Source of the DNA: Oleiharenicola lentus
GTDB lineage: Bacteria; Verrucomicrobiota; Verrucomicrobiia; Opitutales; Opitutaceae
Length of the DNA stretch: 64,000 nt
Direction of reading: 5' to 3'
NCBI RefSeq assembly: GCF_004118375.1
Contig: NZ_SDHX01000002.1
Span: 609,001-673,000 of the forward strand
The notes beneath the pieces were generated by a model, which was not told the DNA's origin, searched no databases, and saw nothing but the letters and a program-made list of their open reading frames with translations. Position numbers and translations under genes: made by a program. Every line of letters begins with the position of its first letter. Within the stretch, counting starts at the first letter, position 1. Of this stretch, positions 1 to 9,200 are shown in pieces.

Positions 1-2
1 GT

Positions 3-149
3 CTCACATACTCGATCGACCGCTTCGATCACACGCTGGTTTCACTGTTGAGGACAGGCAAAGGCTGCGGCATTCAGTTTCGTGCGAAGCTCGATGATGG
101 CGACCGCATCACGGATATCAAGGTGCAGGAATTACTCACTGGTCTATGA
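3..149 (+). CDS. C-terminal end of an unidentified protein (partial)
   Basis: An open frame runs in from the left edge and stops with TGA at 147-149, giving 48 residues that end in VQELLTGL. The segment is a plausible folded tail with mixed charged and hydrophobic residues. There is too little of it to name a family. It could also be a chance frame, because no start is visible. Confidence 0.45.
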   Translation, partial: LTYSIDRFDHTLVSLLRTGKGCGIQFRAKLDDGDRITDIKVQELLTGL

Positions 150-285
150 TTCAGTAAGATGGAGGCCAAACTCTGAGGGCCTGCTGTGCCGGAGCGCGCA
201 GCGGGTCCCCGGTTGAACAAGCCCTGTGTCGAGTAAGAGCCCCAAAGGAGGCAATACTTTACCTTTTGCCTCAGTAGCCGAGGCA

Positions 286-424
286 GGCCTCGCGCAAAGT
301 CCGCTGAGGGCGCAAAGTCAGAGCGGAAACCCTGTCGGGCTTGGCCTCCTTGGCGCGAGGCCTTCCGGAGTGCGACAGCGATCAGAGGTGTCAGCCCTTG
401 GTGCCTTCGTCTCTTTGTGGTGAA
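286..424. repeat. Imperfect inverted element rich in CTTTG-type words
   Basis: The 380-base gap between the first two genes holds no convincing gene. One arm at about 290-322 carries GCGCAAAGT twice. The opposite arm at about 397-424 reads CCTTGGTGCC, TTCGTCTC and TTTGTGGTG and is roughly complementary to it. The short open frame across this region (226-423) is low-complexity and is probably not translated. The layout is like the other dyad elements in the window, but the repeat period here is not clean. Confidence 0.4.
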
Positions 425-436
425 TACGGCCTGAGT

Positions 437-511
437 CCGGGGTTAGCGACCCCGGCTACAGCGGGGCAAAGCGCGAGCGTCGGTCTGGTCGTCGCAAGCG
501 ACGACCCTACA
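437..511. repeat. Two REP-like palindromes ending in CTACA
   Basis: The first palindrome (437-455) has 7-bp arms CCGGGGT and ACCCCGG and is followed directly by CTACA. The second (487-506) has 9-bp arms GGTCGTCGC and GCGACGACC around AA and is also followed by CTACA. The second stem recurs exactly at 2454-2473 in the opposite orientation. A palindrome plus a constant tail resembles REP sequences mobilised by RAYT transposases. No such transposase is present in this window. Confidence 0.6.
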
Positions 512-529
512 AGATTCATTGAGCCGGGA

Positions 530-1546
530 TTACTTCGTCGCGCCTTCCTCGGGCTGCTTCTCCGCCTCGGGCTGGGTCGTCCAGCCGGCGATGCCGAGGA
601 AGCGCAGGTCCTCGAGGTTCACCTTGTATTGCGGGTAGAGCTTCTGTTCGAGGCCGTCGGTGTTCTGCCCGAAGCGGGAGGAGGAATAGGCGATGAGGGA
701 CGCGGCCTTCTCGGCAAAACTGTTGCCCGGCGCCCGCATGCTCATGCGTGTGACCCAGCGGAGCTTGCTGGGCTTGCTGGCGCGGACGGTATGCTTGAAG
801 TCGTAGGCCGAGAGAATGATGTAGTAGCGCGCTTCTTCAATGTCGGCAATGAGGTCGTTGAAGCGGTCGCCGCCGCCGGCGTAGCGCTGCGGTCCGTCGG
901 CCTCGTTGATCTCATCCATGTAGCCGAGCAGGTGCGCGGTGCGGGCGTTGGACTGGTTGCGGGAGCGGTTGAGCATGTCCTGGATGATCATGTTGTTTTC
1001 CAGGTAGCTCTCGGCGGCCTGGGCCTCCATGTCCTCGACGGAGCCGGTGAGGTTGGCGTTGCCGGTGGGCGTGGCGCTGGCCGCGTTGGTGCGGGCCTGC
1101 TCGGCGAGCTGGCCCTTGGTGGACATGGTGTTCATCGAGCCGATCACGTTGTCGAGGCTGTCGCGGTAGGTGGGATCGCCGAAGGGCATCGTGCGGCCCC
1201 AGTTCACGACGAGCAGGAAATCCACCTTCTCGGGATCGGTCGCGGGGTAATAGCCCTGCCGCGCGAGGTGTTGGGCGAGGACGGTGGCGATGGCGACGAA
1301 CTTGATCTTCTCCTGCGAGTTGTCGCGGATGGTGCCGTCGGTGGGGCCGCCGTTGGTCATGGCATAGTATTCGCGCACCCAGCGGCCCTTCTCGTCCTTC
1401 ACGCGCCGGTAATCCTTGGCGGTGCGGGCAAACACGGAGGTGAGCACGGAGTTCTCGTCGTCCTCGGCGGCAGGACCGGAACCGGTGAGGAGAAACAGGC
1501 TGGCGAACAGGCTCGCCGCCAGGGGGCGCAGGGACGTGGGGTGCAT
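530..1546 (-). CDS. Secreted protein of unknown function
   Basis: The product is 338 residues. The first 25 or so form a signal peptide: a positive start, a leucine-rich core around LFASLFLLTGSG, then AA before an acidic mature N-terminus. I chose the ATG at 1546 because it begins this signal peptide; the open frame continues upstream through the surE promoter side without secretion features. No enzyme motif is visible. The mature part holds DFLLVVNWGRTMPFGDPTYR and a later stretch reading EEARYYIILSAYDF, so an alpha/beta fold is likely. It is divergent from surE across a 115-base spacer. The family is not recognised; export is inferred, function unknown. Confidence 0.75.
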   Translation of the reverse strand: MHPTSLRPLAASLFASLFLLTGSGPAAEDDENSVLTSVFARTAKDYRRVKDEKGRWVREYYAMTNGGPTDGTIRDNSQEKIKFVAIATVLAQHLARQGYYPATDPEKVDFLLVVNWGRTMPFGDPTYRDSLDNVIGSMNTMSTKGQLAEQARTNAASATPTGNANLTGSVEDMEAQAAESYLENNMIIQDMLNRSRNQSNARTAHLLGYMDEINEADGPQRYAGGGDRFNDLIADIEEARYYIILSAYDFKHTVRASKPSKLRWVTRMSMRAPGNSFAEKAASLIAYSSSRFGQNTDGLEQKLYPQYKVNLEDLRFLGIAGWTTQPEAEKQPEEGATK

Positions 1547-1661
1547 GAGACGGCATCTTGTTGAAATTTCATCCCCGGGCAAGCGGGCGGGCGTTCGCCC
1601 AATAGAGCGCGGTTTCCCGCTTTCATTCCGGGCGAATCGGGGTTTTCGTGTCCGGAAAGCC

Positions 1662-2435
1662 ATGAAGCTCCTGGTCACCAACGACGACGGCATCAACTCA
1701 GTCTTCCTGCACGAGCTGGTCTTCGCGCTCAAAGCCGCGGGGCACGAACTGTTTGTGGTGGCGCCGCTCACCGAGCAGAGCTGGACCGGGGCGTCCAAGA
1801 CCCGCAACCGCCCCGTGCAATCCGTGCGCGCCGAGCAGGGCTTCGGTTGCCCGACCTGGACGGTGGACGGCACGCCCTCGGACTGCGTGAACATCGCGAT
1901 CGCCCACCTGCTCCCGGGCAAGGTTGATGCCGTGGTCAGCGGCATGAACGTGGGTTTCAACTGCACGCTGGGCTTCGTGATCGCCAGCGGCACCGTCGCC
2001 GGCGCCTGGGAAGGCGCGCTGCACGGCCTGCCCGCGATGGCCGTCTCCCAGGACGTGTCGGAGTCCACCTACTATTACCTGAAGGAACACGGCGGCCAGC
2101 CCGACGCCGAGCTGAGCGCCACGCTCAAGTCCTCCGCCGCGCACGCCGCCCGTCTCGCCGGCGAGCTGTTGCCCGCCACCGCGCCCCGCAGCTTCACGGT
2201 GCACAACCTGAACATGCCTTTCCCCTGCCGGCCCGACGCCGCGGTGAAGCGCACCGTGCTTTCGCAGTTCTTCGTGCCCGGCCTCTTCTCCCCCCCCGAC
2301 GCCGACGGCCGCCACAAGCTGATCTGGACGCAGGGCGAGGACGTGTCCCCGCCCGAGCCGCTCACCGACCTGAAGTGCCTCGAGTCCGGCAGCATCAGCC
2401 ACACGGTGCTGGATTACCGGAAGCTCGGGCGGTGA
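1662..2435 (+). CDS. surE: 5'/3'-nucleotidase SurE
   Basis: A 257-residue protein of the SurE family, metal-dependent phosphatases that remove phosphate from nucleoside 5'- or 3'-monophosphates. The metal-site residues are all present: N7-D8-D9-G10 at the end of the first strand, S40 in the loop after VVAPLTEQS, and N96 in SGMNVGFN. The family motif GTPSDC lies at 70-75. The length is normal for the family. The ATG at 1662 starts directly at the first beta strand, and no longer conserved N-terminus is expected. It is monocistronic, divergent from the secreted unknown, and convergent with the adenosine deaminase gene across a REP cluster. Confidence 0.93.
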   Translation: MKLLVTNDDGINSVFLHELVFALKAAGHELFVVAPLTEQSWTGASKTRNRPVQSVRAEQGFGCPTWTVDGTPSDCVNIAIAHLLPGKVDAVVSGMNVGFNCTLGFVIASGTVAGAWEGALHGLPAMAVSQDVSESTYYYLKEHGGQPDAELSATLKSSAAHAARLAGELLPATAPRSFTVHNLNMPFPCRPDAAVKRTVLSQFFVPGLFSPPDADGRHKLIWTQGEDVSPPEPLTDLKCLESGSISHTVLDYRKLGR

Positions 2436-2448
2436 ACCGGCGGTGCCA

Positions 2449-2537
2449 TGTAGGGTCGTCGCTTGCGACGACCTCGTCCCCGACAATCCAAGGTCGGCCC
2501 AAGGGCCGACCCAACAGGAACAGGGAGCGCTCCTACA
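2449..2537. repeat. Cluster of three REP-like palindromes
   Basis: TGTAG at 2449 precedes the stem GGTCGTCGC/GCGACGACC (2454-2473), the same stem as at 487-506. A second palindrome has arms GGTCGGCCC and GGGCCGACC (2492-2511). A third, GGAGCGCTCC (2524-2533), is followed by TACA, giving the CTACA tail. The outer ends TGTAG and CTACA face each other, as in paired REPs (REPINs). The last copy supplies the TAG stop codon of the adenosine deaminase gene on the minus strand. Confidence 0.65.
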
Positions 2538-3525
2538 TTTCCCGCGCCGCCAGCTGCGTGCGCTCGTGGCGCGTGAGAAACGCGATCTCCAGCGCATGCC
2601 GCTGCGCCAGCGCGATCTCGTCCGGCGTGAGGCCGGCGGCGGGCGCGGCGACGGTGAACTCGTGGCGCAGGTCGATGCCGCTGATGACCGGGTCGTCGGT
2701 GTTGATCGTCGCGAGCAGGCCGTGGCCGAGGAAGCGTTTCATCGGGTGATCCGCGAAACCGGGCACGGTGTTGGTCTGGACGTTGCTCGTGAGGTTGACC
2801 TCGAGGCCGATGCGCCGCTCGCGCAGGTGGTCGAGCAGGCGCGGGTCGTCGATGGCCCGGATGCCATGGCCGATGCGTGTCGCGCCGAGTTTTTCCAGCG
2901 CCGCCCACACGCTCGGCGCGCCACCGGCCTCGCCGGCGTGGACCGTGATCGCCCAGCCGGCATCGCGCCCGCGCTTGAAATGCTCCACGAAGAGCTCCGC
3001 CGGCCAGTTCTTCTCGTCGCCGGCGAGGTCGAGCGCCACCAGATGCGCCCGCTGTGAGAGCAAAGCCTCCAGCTCGATGCGGCAGGCCTCGGGACCGAAG
3101 GTGCGGCTGAGGATGCCGATGAGTTTCACCGGCAGCCCGGTGCGGGCGCGGCCTTCCTCAACGCCGGCCACGACGGCCTCGACCACGCGCACGGGATCGA
3201 GCTTGTTCGGGCCGGCCATGAAATACGGGCTGAAGCGCAGCTCGACGTAATCGAGCCCCTCGGCGTGGGCGTCCTCGACGTTCTCGCGCGCTATCCGGCG
3301 GCAGGCGTCGTAGTCGCCGAGCACGGCGATCATCCAGTTGAGCTTGGCCAGCCAGGTGACGAGATCGGGCATGACCTCCGTGACCTGCACGTGTGGGCGC
3401 AACGTCTCAAGCGTGTCGCCGGGCAGGCGGATGTTGTGCTGGCGTCCGAGGTCGAGGATGGTCTGCAGGCGGACGTTGCCGTCCAGGTGCCGGTGCAGGT
3501 CGATGAAGGGCAGGCGAGGGTCCAT
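2533..3525 (-). CDS. add: Adenosine deaminase
   Basis: A 330-residue member of the metal-dependent adenosine/AMP deaminase family, which converts adenosine (or deoxyadenosine) to inosine in the cytoplasm. The zinc and catalytic residues are all visible: H11-R12-H13 (HxH), H206-A-G-E209 with the catalytic glutamate, H230 in IGHGI, and the D287-D288 pair in INTDDP. Length and motif spacing match the family. The start lies two bases beyond the stop of the upstream permease, so the two genes are almost certainly one transcript, consistent with nucleoside or base uptake followed by deamination. An adenine or aminofutalosine deaminase role cannot be excluded from motifs alone. The stop codon is embedded in a REP-like palindrome. 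Confidence 0.88.
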   Translation of the reverse strand: MDPRLPFIDLHRHLDGNVRLQTILDLGRQHNIRLPGDTLETLRPHVQVTEVMPDLVTWLAKLNWMIAVLGDYDACRRIARENVEDAHAEGLDYVELRFSPYFMAGPNKLDPVRVVEAVVAGVEEGRARTGLPVKLIGILSRTFGPEACRIELEALLSQRAHLVALDLAGDEKNWPAELFVEHFKRGRDAGWAITVHAGEAGGAPSVWAALEKLGATRIGHGIRAIDDPRLLDHLRERRIGLEVNLTSNVQTNTVPGFADHPMKRFLGHGLLATINTDDPVISGIDLRHEFTVAAPAAGLTPDEIALAQRHALEIAFLTRHERTQLAAREM

Positions 3526-3527
3526 GG

Positions 3528-5135
3528 TCAGGCGACTTCGTCTTCAGCCCGGGGCACCGTGATGAACTTGGCCAGCAGAAAAACCAGCGCGGCCAGTGCG
3601 TAGCCCAGCGCGGCGCCGCCGGCGGGCAGGAGGTTACGCCCGGGCGTGAGCGTGCCGGTCGCCCAGGCGAGCAACGGCAGGTCAATCACGGTGTCGCGTC
3701 CGGTCAGCGCGTAAGCATGCATCAGGCCCGTGAGCGCAAGCAGCGCGCCCAAGGCACACCAGCCCGCCGCGCGCAGCCAGGCGCGGTCAATGATACAGAC
3801 AATGGTCGCCGACCAGATCATGGCCGAATAGAGAAACCCCTGCTCCAGCGCGAAGCCGCCGCCGAGGTAGGCGCCGGCCGCGTGGGCGGCCGACAGGAGA
3901 CTGGCGTCGAGCGACGCCCCACCCGCCCCCACGGCCGTCTTCACCACAAGCATCACCCACGCCGCCAGCGCGGGGAACAGGCCGACGATGACGGCCGGAT
4001 AGTATTTCTTTTCCGTCACTTCAAAGGCCTGCGCCGCGATGATGGAGCCGATCCACAGGATGATCGCGATGCCCGCTTCAGCCGGGATGAGCCAGGTGAG
4101 CGCCGCCATCGTGCCCGTCACGCAGACGAGGGTGATGAACACGCCGTTCAGGGCGGAGTAGCCGGCGCGCGCGCCGAGTTTCTTCCACGCCGGGTGCCCG
4201 ATGTAGATCGAGGTCGGGAACGGCGAGCCGAACGCCGCCGCCGCGAGTGTGCCGAGTCCGCTGACCACGAGGCTCGGCGTCGCCGGGTAACGGTCGCCGG
4301 CCGCCGCGGCCGACTCAATGTTCTGCAACGAAGCGAGCACGCCGAGCAGGCCGATGGGGATCACCACCGACAGATAGGCGAGGATGTGCCCGCCGGAAAA
4401 GGCCGCCCACAACTCGCCCACCACCGGCCACGGAAAATAGAACCTCACGTGCTCGAGCGGCTGCACCGCCGGCCCGCCGACCGGCGCGAGTCCCGTCGCC
4501 CACGCGATGGCCGTGCCCACGGCCAGCAGCACCAACGTCGCGGGCAGCCCGCCGCGAAATTTCACGCGCCCGAAGAACACGACGAACACGAGCACGAGCA
4601 TCACGATGCCGATGACCGGTTGCGCGTAGGCCTGGAAGAAGAACGCCAGCCCGAGAAACCCAAGCCCCACGCCGCCGAGCGTCGCAAGCATCGCCGCGAC
4701 CGGCGTGTGGCGCCGGACTTTTTCCGCCACGAACGAGCCGCCGAATTCCAGCAGTCCGCCGAGGAAGCAGGCCACGAGCCCCGCATGCCACGCGAAGCGC
4801 TCCGGATCGGACAGGCCCTGCGCAATCGCCAGTTGTTTCGCAGGGAGCATCACCAGGAAGACATGTGCAAACAGTCCCGGTGTGCTGATGCCGTAGGGCA
4901 GCGCGGTCACGTCGGTGCGACCCTCGCGTTTTGCCAGCAGCCTCGCCTGCCAGGCATAGAACAGGTTGCCCACGAGAAACGAAATCGCGACGCCCGGCAG
5001 AATGCGCCCGTAGATCAGTCCCGGCGAAAACCCCAACACCCCCGTGCAAAGCGGCGCAAGGATGAGCAGCTGCACCAGGTTGTTCACGAACGCCACCACG
5101 AACCCCTCCCCGTCGCCACGCGAAAACCACTTCAT
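3528..5135 (-). CDS. NCS2-family purine/xanthine permease-like membrane protein
   Basis: A roughly 535-residue polytopic membrane protein with about 12-14 hydrophobic segments. The N-terminal FVNNLVQLLILAPL, the RTDVTALPYGISTPG stretch and the following LQNIESAAAAGDRYP motif are like the xanthine/uracil/vitamin C permease superfamily (NCS2, AzgA-like branch), which imports nucleobases by proton symport. Start choice: the ATG at 5135 has GGGAGG about 10 bases upstream; an alternative in-frame start at 5165 has a poorer site. It lies immediately before the adenosine deaminase gene and downstream of the nucleosidase gene on the same strand, which supports purine salvage. The substrate is inferred from neighbours, not from specific residues. 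Confidence 0.85.
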   Translation of the reverse strand: MKWFSRGDGEGFVVAFVNNLVQLLILAPLCTGVLGFSPGLIYGRILPGVAISFLVGNLFYAWQARLLAKREGRTDVTALPYGISTPGLFAHVFLVMLPAKQLAIAQGLSDPERFAWHAGLVACFLGGLLEFGGSFVAEKVRRHTPVAAMLATLGGVGLGFLGLAFFFQAYAQPVIGIVMLVLVFVVFFGRVKFRGGLPATLVLLAVGTAIAWATGLAPVGGPAVQPLEHVRFYFPWPVVGELWAAFSGGHILAYLSVVIPIGLLGVLASLQNIESAAAAGDRYPATPSLVVSGLGTLAAAAFGSPFPTSIYIGHPAWKKLGARAGYSALNGVFITLVCVTGTMAALTWLIPAEAGIAIILWIGSIIAAQAFEVTEKKYYPAVIVGLFPALAAWVMLVVKTAVGAGGASLDASLLSAAHAAGAYLGGGFALEQGFLYSAMIWSATIVCIIDRAWLRAAGWCALGALLALTGLMHAYALTGRDTVIDLPLLAWATGTLTPGRNLLPAGGAALGYALAALVFLLAKFITVPRAEDEVA

Positions 5136-5177
5136 GGCCCATCCCTCCCAATTGCCACCACCCACCCGACCGCCGGA

Positions 5178-5279
5178 CCAATGTTCGTAATACGAACATT
5201 GGCCGCGAGGGCGCCCGCCTGCTCCCGAGGTGATTCGCCGGAGGGGCGAAAGCCCAATGTTCGTATTACGAACATTGGG
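5178..5279. promoter_or_regulatory. Pair of long palindromes upstream of the permease-add unit
   Basis: Two near-identical odd palindromes share a core. At 5178-5202 the arms are CCAATGTTCGTA and TACGAACATTGG around a single A. At 5253-5279 the arms are CCCAATGTTCGTA and TACGAACATTGGG around a single T. They are 75 bases apart centre to centre and lie between the nucleosidase stop (5310) and the permease start (5135). Perfect 12-13 bp arms with a one-base centre look like a dimeric regulator operator, but a mobile palindromic repeat is equally possible. AT-rich arms in GC-rich DNA make chance very unlikely. Confidence 0.6.
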
Positions 5280-5309
5280 GGCAGAGGAGCGGGACGGGGA
5301 TATGGCGCA

Positions 5310-6074
5310 TCAGGCTTGGGCGAGGTGGCCGGTGAAGTGGATGGTCCAGCGGGCGGCGGCCCAGGCGGCTTTCTGGCCGAGGAGGCGGTAGTCGTTGCCG
5401 GGGTTGGCCTGGGTGCGGTTGCTGCCGGCGCGGAAGACGATGTGCGGCACGCCGAGCTGCGTGCAGACCTGCGCGATGGCGGCGCTTTCCATCTCCATGA
5501 TGTCGGGATTCAGCTTCGCGCGCAGGTCGGCGATCTTGGCATCGGAGACGCCGAACAGGTCGCTGGCCGTGACAACGCCGGTGAGCACGCGCGGCACGTA
5601 GGTTGCGCCGTTGGCGGTGACGGGCTCGGCCACGTAGCTGGCGACGGCGGCCTTCGCGAGCTTCAGCAGACGAAGATCGGGCCGGTAGAACCAGTGGGTC
5701 ATCTGCCCGGGCAGCGGGCCGCGGACCTTGCGATAGACCATGCCCTGGTCCGTCAGGCTGCCGGCGGCGTGATGGATGGTCTTGGTCGAAATGACGGTAT
5801 CGGCGGTGCGAACGCGCGGGTTGAAGCGCGAGCCCGTGCCTGAAACGAGCACCTCGGCCGGATGAAATTTCTCGATGAACAACGCGGTGACCATGGCGGC
5901 GTTGGTGACGCCCACGCCGGTGACGGTCGTCACGACCGGCCGCCCGCGCAGCAGGCCCGCGACGTAGGGGAAGCAGGCGAGCCGCCCGGACTTGGCCCGC
6001 TTGATCTCCGCCTGGATGAGACGGATCTCCGAGGGCATGGCGCTGAGGATTAGAGTCGGACCGGTCTTGGGCAT
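5310..6074 (-). CDS. Phosphorylase/nucleosidase of the MTA/SAH nucleosidase superfamily
   Basis: A 254-residue protein of the PNP/UDP phosphorylase superfamily, which splits the N-glycosidic bond of purine nucleosides. The family fold is seen in TGVGVTNAAM (residues 52-61), SGTGSRF (78-84), and the ribose-binding MEMESAA at 193-199. Odd point: the general-acid aspartate expected after this motif (RAxSD in MtnN) reads RAGSN, so N219 replaces Asp. Asparagine there is typical of 6-oxopurine nucleoside phosphorylases. The start is the ATG at 6074; a GTG at 6176 would add 34 non-conserved residues. It lies upstream of the permease and deaminase on the same strand, which fits purine salvage. The exact substrate is uncertain. 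Confidence 0.82.
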   Translation of the reverse strand: MPKTGPTLILSAMPSEIRLIQAEIKRAKSGRLACFPYVAGLLRGRPVVTTVTGVGVTNAAMVTALFIEKFHPAEVLVSGTGSRFNPRVRTADTVISTKTIHHAAGSLTDQGMVYRKVRGPLPGQMTHWFYRPDLRLLKLAKAAVASYVAEPVTANGATYVPRVLTGVVTASDLFGVSDAKIADLRAKLNPDIMEMESAAIAQVCTQLGVPHIVFRAGSNRTQANPGNDYRLLGQKAAWAAARWTIHFTGHLAQA

Positions 6075-6221
6075 GCCCGGACCAAGCAAGAGCCTTACCA
6101 AACGGGTGGATTTCGCTGCGCCGGAGGCGGCGTCAAACAGCCCCGGAACGAATCCCGCGTCCAAGCGGAGTGGCACACCGAGTCGGCGATTTTCCGTCGA
6201 GTCCGTGAACCTGGAGGCGGC

Positions 6222-9200
6222 TCAATCGCGCCTGGTCGTCTCCACCGCGCGCATCAGGTCGGGGATGTCGTAGGGCTTTGGCAGGCTGGCGCGGAAACCG
6301 TAGGCTCGGGGATTGGCCATGATGGGATCGCTGGAGTAACCGCTGGAGGCGACCGCCCGCACTCCGGGATCGATGCGGAGCAGCTCCTGCAAGGCATCCC
6401 GCCCGCCCATGCCGCCGGGCACCGTGAGATCGAAGATCACGAGGTCAAAGGGCCGGCCGGATTGCCGGGCGGCAACATAGGCGCGCACAGCCTCAGCCCC
6501 ATCCACCGCAAACACCGTTTCGTGACCGGCCAGCGCCAGCATGCGACCGACGACCCGGCGGATGACGTCCTCGTCATCCATCACAAGGATGCGGGCGGGC
6601 AAATGCGCCGAGGAATCCGGGCCCGACTCCAGTGTCGGCGCCGACCCGGCCCGGGCCGCCGGCAGCCAGAGGCGGAAGGTCGTGCCCTGTCCGACCTTCG
6701 ACTCCACCGCGATGTGACCGTTGTGTTTGCGGACAATGGAACGGACGGTGGCGAGCCCGAGACCGCTGCTGCCGGTCCCGCTTTTGGTGGAGAAGTAGGG
6801 ATCGAAAATGCGGGGCAAAACCTCGGGCGGAATCCCCTTGCCCGAGTCGGCCACCGTGAGCCGCAGGTAGGAGCCCGCCGGCAGGGCGTCCACTTCGCCC
6901 GCCGGCAGCTCCGCGGCGGCCAAGCCTAGTTTAACCACGCCGCCGCCCGGCATGGCCTGCACGGCGTTGATGACAAGATTGTGGACGACGCGGGAAATTT
7001 GTCCTGCGTCCACGTCGCCCGGAGGCAGGTTGGGCGGAAGGTCGAACTCGAACCGCACGTTGGAGCCGTGGCGCGCGAAGTTGGCGGCCTCGGTCACGAT
7101 GTCGGGCAGCGCCACCGCGGTGCGCACCGGATCACCGCCCTTGGCGAAGGTGAGCAACTGCTGCGTGATGTCCCGGGCGCGGCGTGCGCCGCGCTCGGCC
7201 TCGGCGAGGCAGTCGCCGGCGGCCTCCATCACGCGTTTGTCCATGGAGGCCAGACCGAGATTGCCGAGGATGGCCGTAAGCAGGTTGTTGAAATCGTGGG
7301 CGATGCCGCCGGCCAGCACGCCGAGCGACTCGAGGCGGGACGAACGCTCCAATTCGGTTTGCAGGCTCGCCTCCTTCTCCAGCTGGAGGCGGATCTGCTC
7401 GGTCTGTTCCCGCACCCGCCGTCGCAACGCGACGACCCAGGCCGCCGCCAGCAGCGTCATCACCACCAGTGCGGCGGCGGCGTAGGCGATCCGGCGGATG
7501 GTCCACCAGGAGGGTGATTCGCGCAAAACGAGATCCGCCGGCGAACGCAGCTCCAGGCGGAACGAGCGGGGGCGGCGGTATTCATCGAACTCCAACACAT
7601 AAACCCCGGTGGCCTCCAGCCGGCTCCCCGGCTCCGGCAAAGGCCGGCTGTCCGTGGTGTGCAGCGTGCCGTCGAAGATGACCCCAGCGCCCTGAAACAG
7701 CAGACGGGCCGTGTGGCCCTCGGTGATCACCTGGCGCAACATGGCCTCCAGCCGGACCAAACGGGCATCCGCCTCCGGCTGCATCCGTTTGATGTCCGTG
7801 AGCACGAGCGGCACCACCTCCGGCTGTCCAGCCACAGTGCGCCAGCGGGCCTCGCGCAACACCGGTCGTCCGCCGAGCCGGCCGATCAAACCGACCACCT
7901 CGACGGTAGTGCCGGGCGCAAGACGACCGCTCTCCCGCGAAAGCACGAAGAGTCCGCCGGTGGCATCCTGCAGGTAAAGATAGCGCCCCGGCTCGTGCAT
8001 CAGCACCGTGCCCTGCAACTTCATGCGCCGGGCGGAGACCTGGGCGGCATGCAGTTGCCGGACCGCGGCGATGTTTTCCAGCGCGAGGCCGAACGGATCG
8101 GCCGGACTCGGTTCATCAACCAGCACGCCGCTTTGATCCTGAACCCAGACCCGGATTTCGGCGCCATCCTGGCCGGGATTGGACTGGGCTTCGCAGACGC
8201 CCTGCACCCGGACCATGGCGCCGGGTAATTTTTGCAGCCCCTCGGCGGGCGGAACGAAGGCGGAAAACTCGCCCGTCGCCGCCGTGAGCTCCAACCGGAT
8301 CCAGGGTCCGGAGGGCACCACCTGGCGAACGAATCCGCGCAACTCCACCCAACGCGCCTCCTCCGCCCCGCTCAGTGCCTGTTCGAGACTGATGCGCCGC
8401 GGCGGCGGCAGCGTCTGGGCGCCAAGCTGCTCGAGTGAACGGGCCTCGACCTCAGGCAGATGGCGGCCGCGCGTAGTCACGCCGATCACGGACACGGAAG
8501 TGCCGAACTCCGGGGCCGGTCCGGCGAGCCGGCGAACCGCCACGCCCCCGCTGATATCCTGCAGATAAAACCGGTCGGAGTGTTCGCTGGACCACGTGAC
8601 AACACCGCGGAGGGCGACCGGATGGCGGTGGTCGGCTTCTGTCGGCTCAAGTTGGAGGACCTGTTCCGCCAACCGCAGCCGCACCGGCAGGGCGCGGCCG
8701 GCAGAGCGGGCCGCCGCGGAATCGTCAGCGGAGACAAACGGACGGAGCAGCGGCTCGCGAAGCGTCCAGCCGAGATCGGCCGCAGCCGCCCGGCCGACCA
8801 CCTCGACCGTCGTGCCGGGTTGCGGCGCGCCGGGTTGCACCGCCGCCAGTTCGACCTGACCGGTGTCATCCCGCACGGTGAAGCCCGAGCCGTTTTCGGC
8901 CCGGCGCAATTCGCCCACGATGCGCACCCACGGCTGGGCCGCGGCGGACTCCAATCTTTCGATGGGAGTGCGGGCGAGCCGGAAGCGCTCGTCGTCAACC
9001 AGCCAGTCGAGAACTTCCACCTGCTGGCGGTCCGAGCTCCACAGCTGGATGTTTTGGATTCCCCCGGTGGAATCGGTCGCGACATCGTAAACGCCGCGCA
9101 CCCGCACGCGGGCCCCGACGAGCTGGGGCACGGGTTCGGTGCCGGTGATCTGCACGGTCAGGTTGATCAGGCGCCCTTCGGACCACAACCGGGCCTCGAT

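Noticed and set aside
226-423. A 65-codon frame before the first complete gene
   Set aside because: Low-complexity product lying inside an inverted repeat element, with no homologous pattern.
3717-5843. A 708-codon plus-strand frame opposite the permease and nucleosidase
   Set aside because: Arg/His/Pro-rich composition typical of an antisense shadow, and it crosses the palindromes and two real genes.
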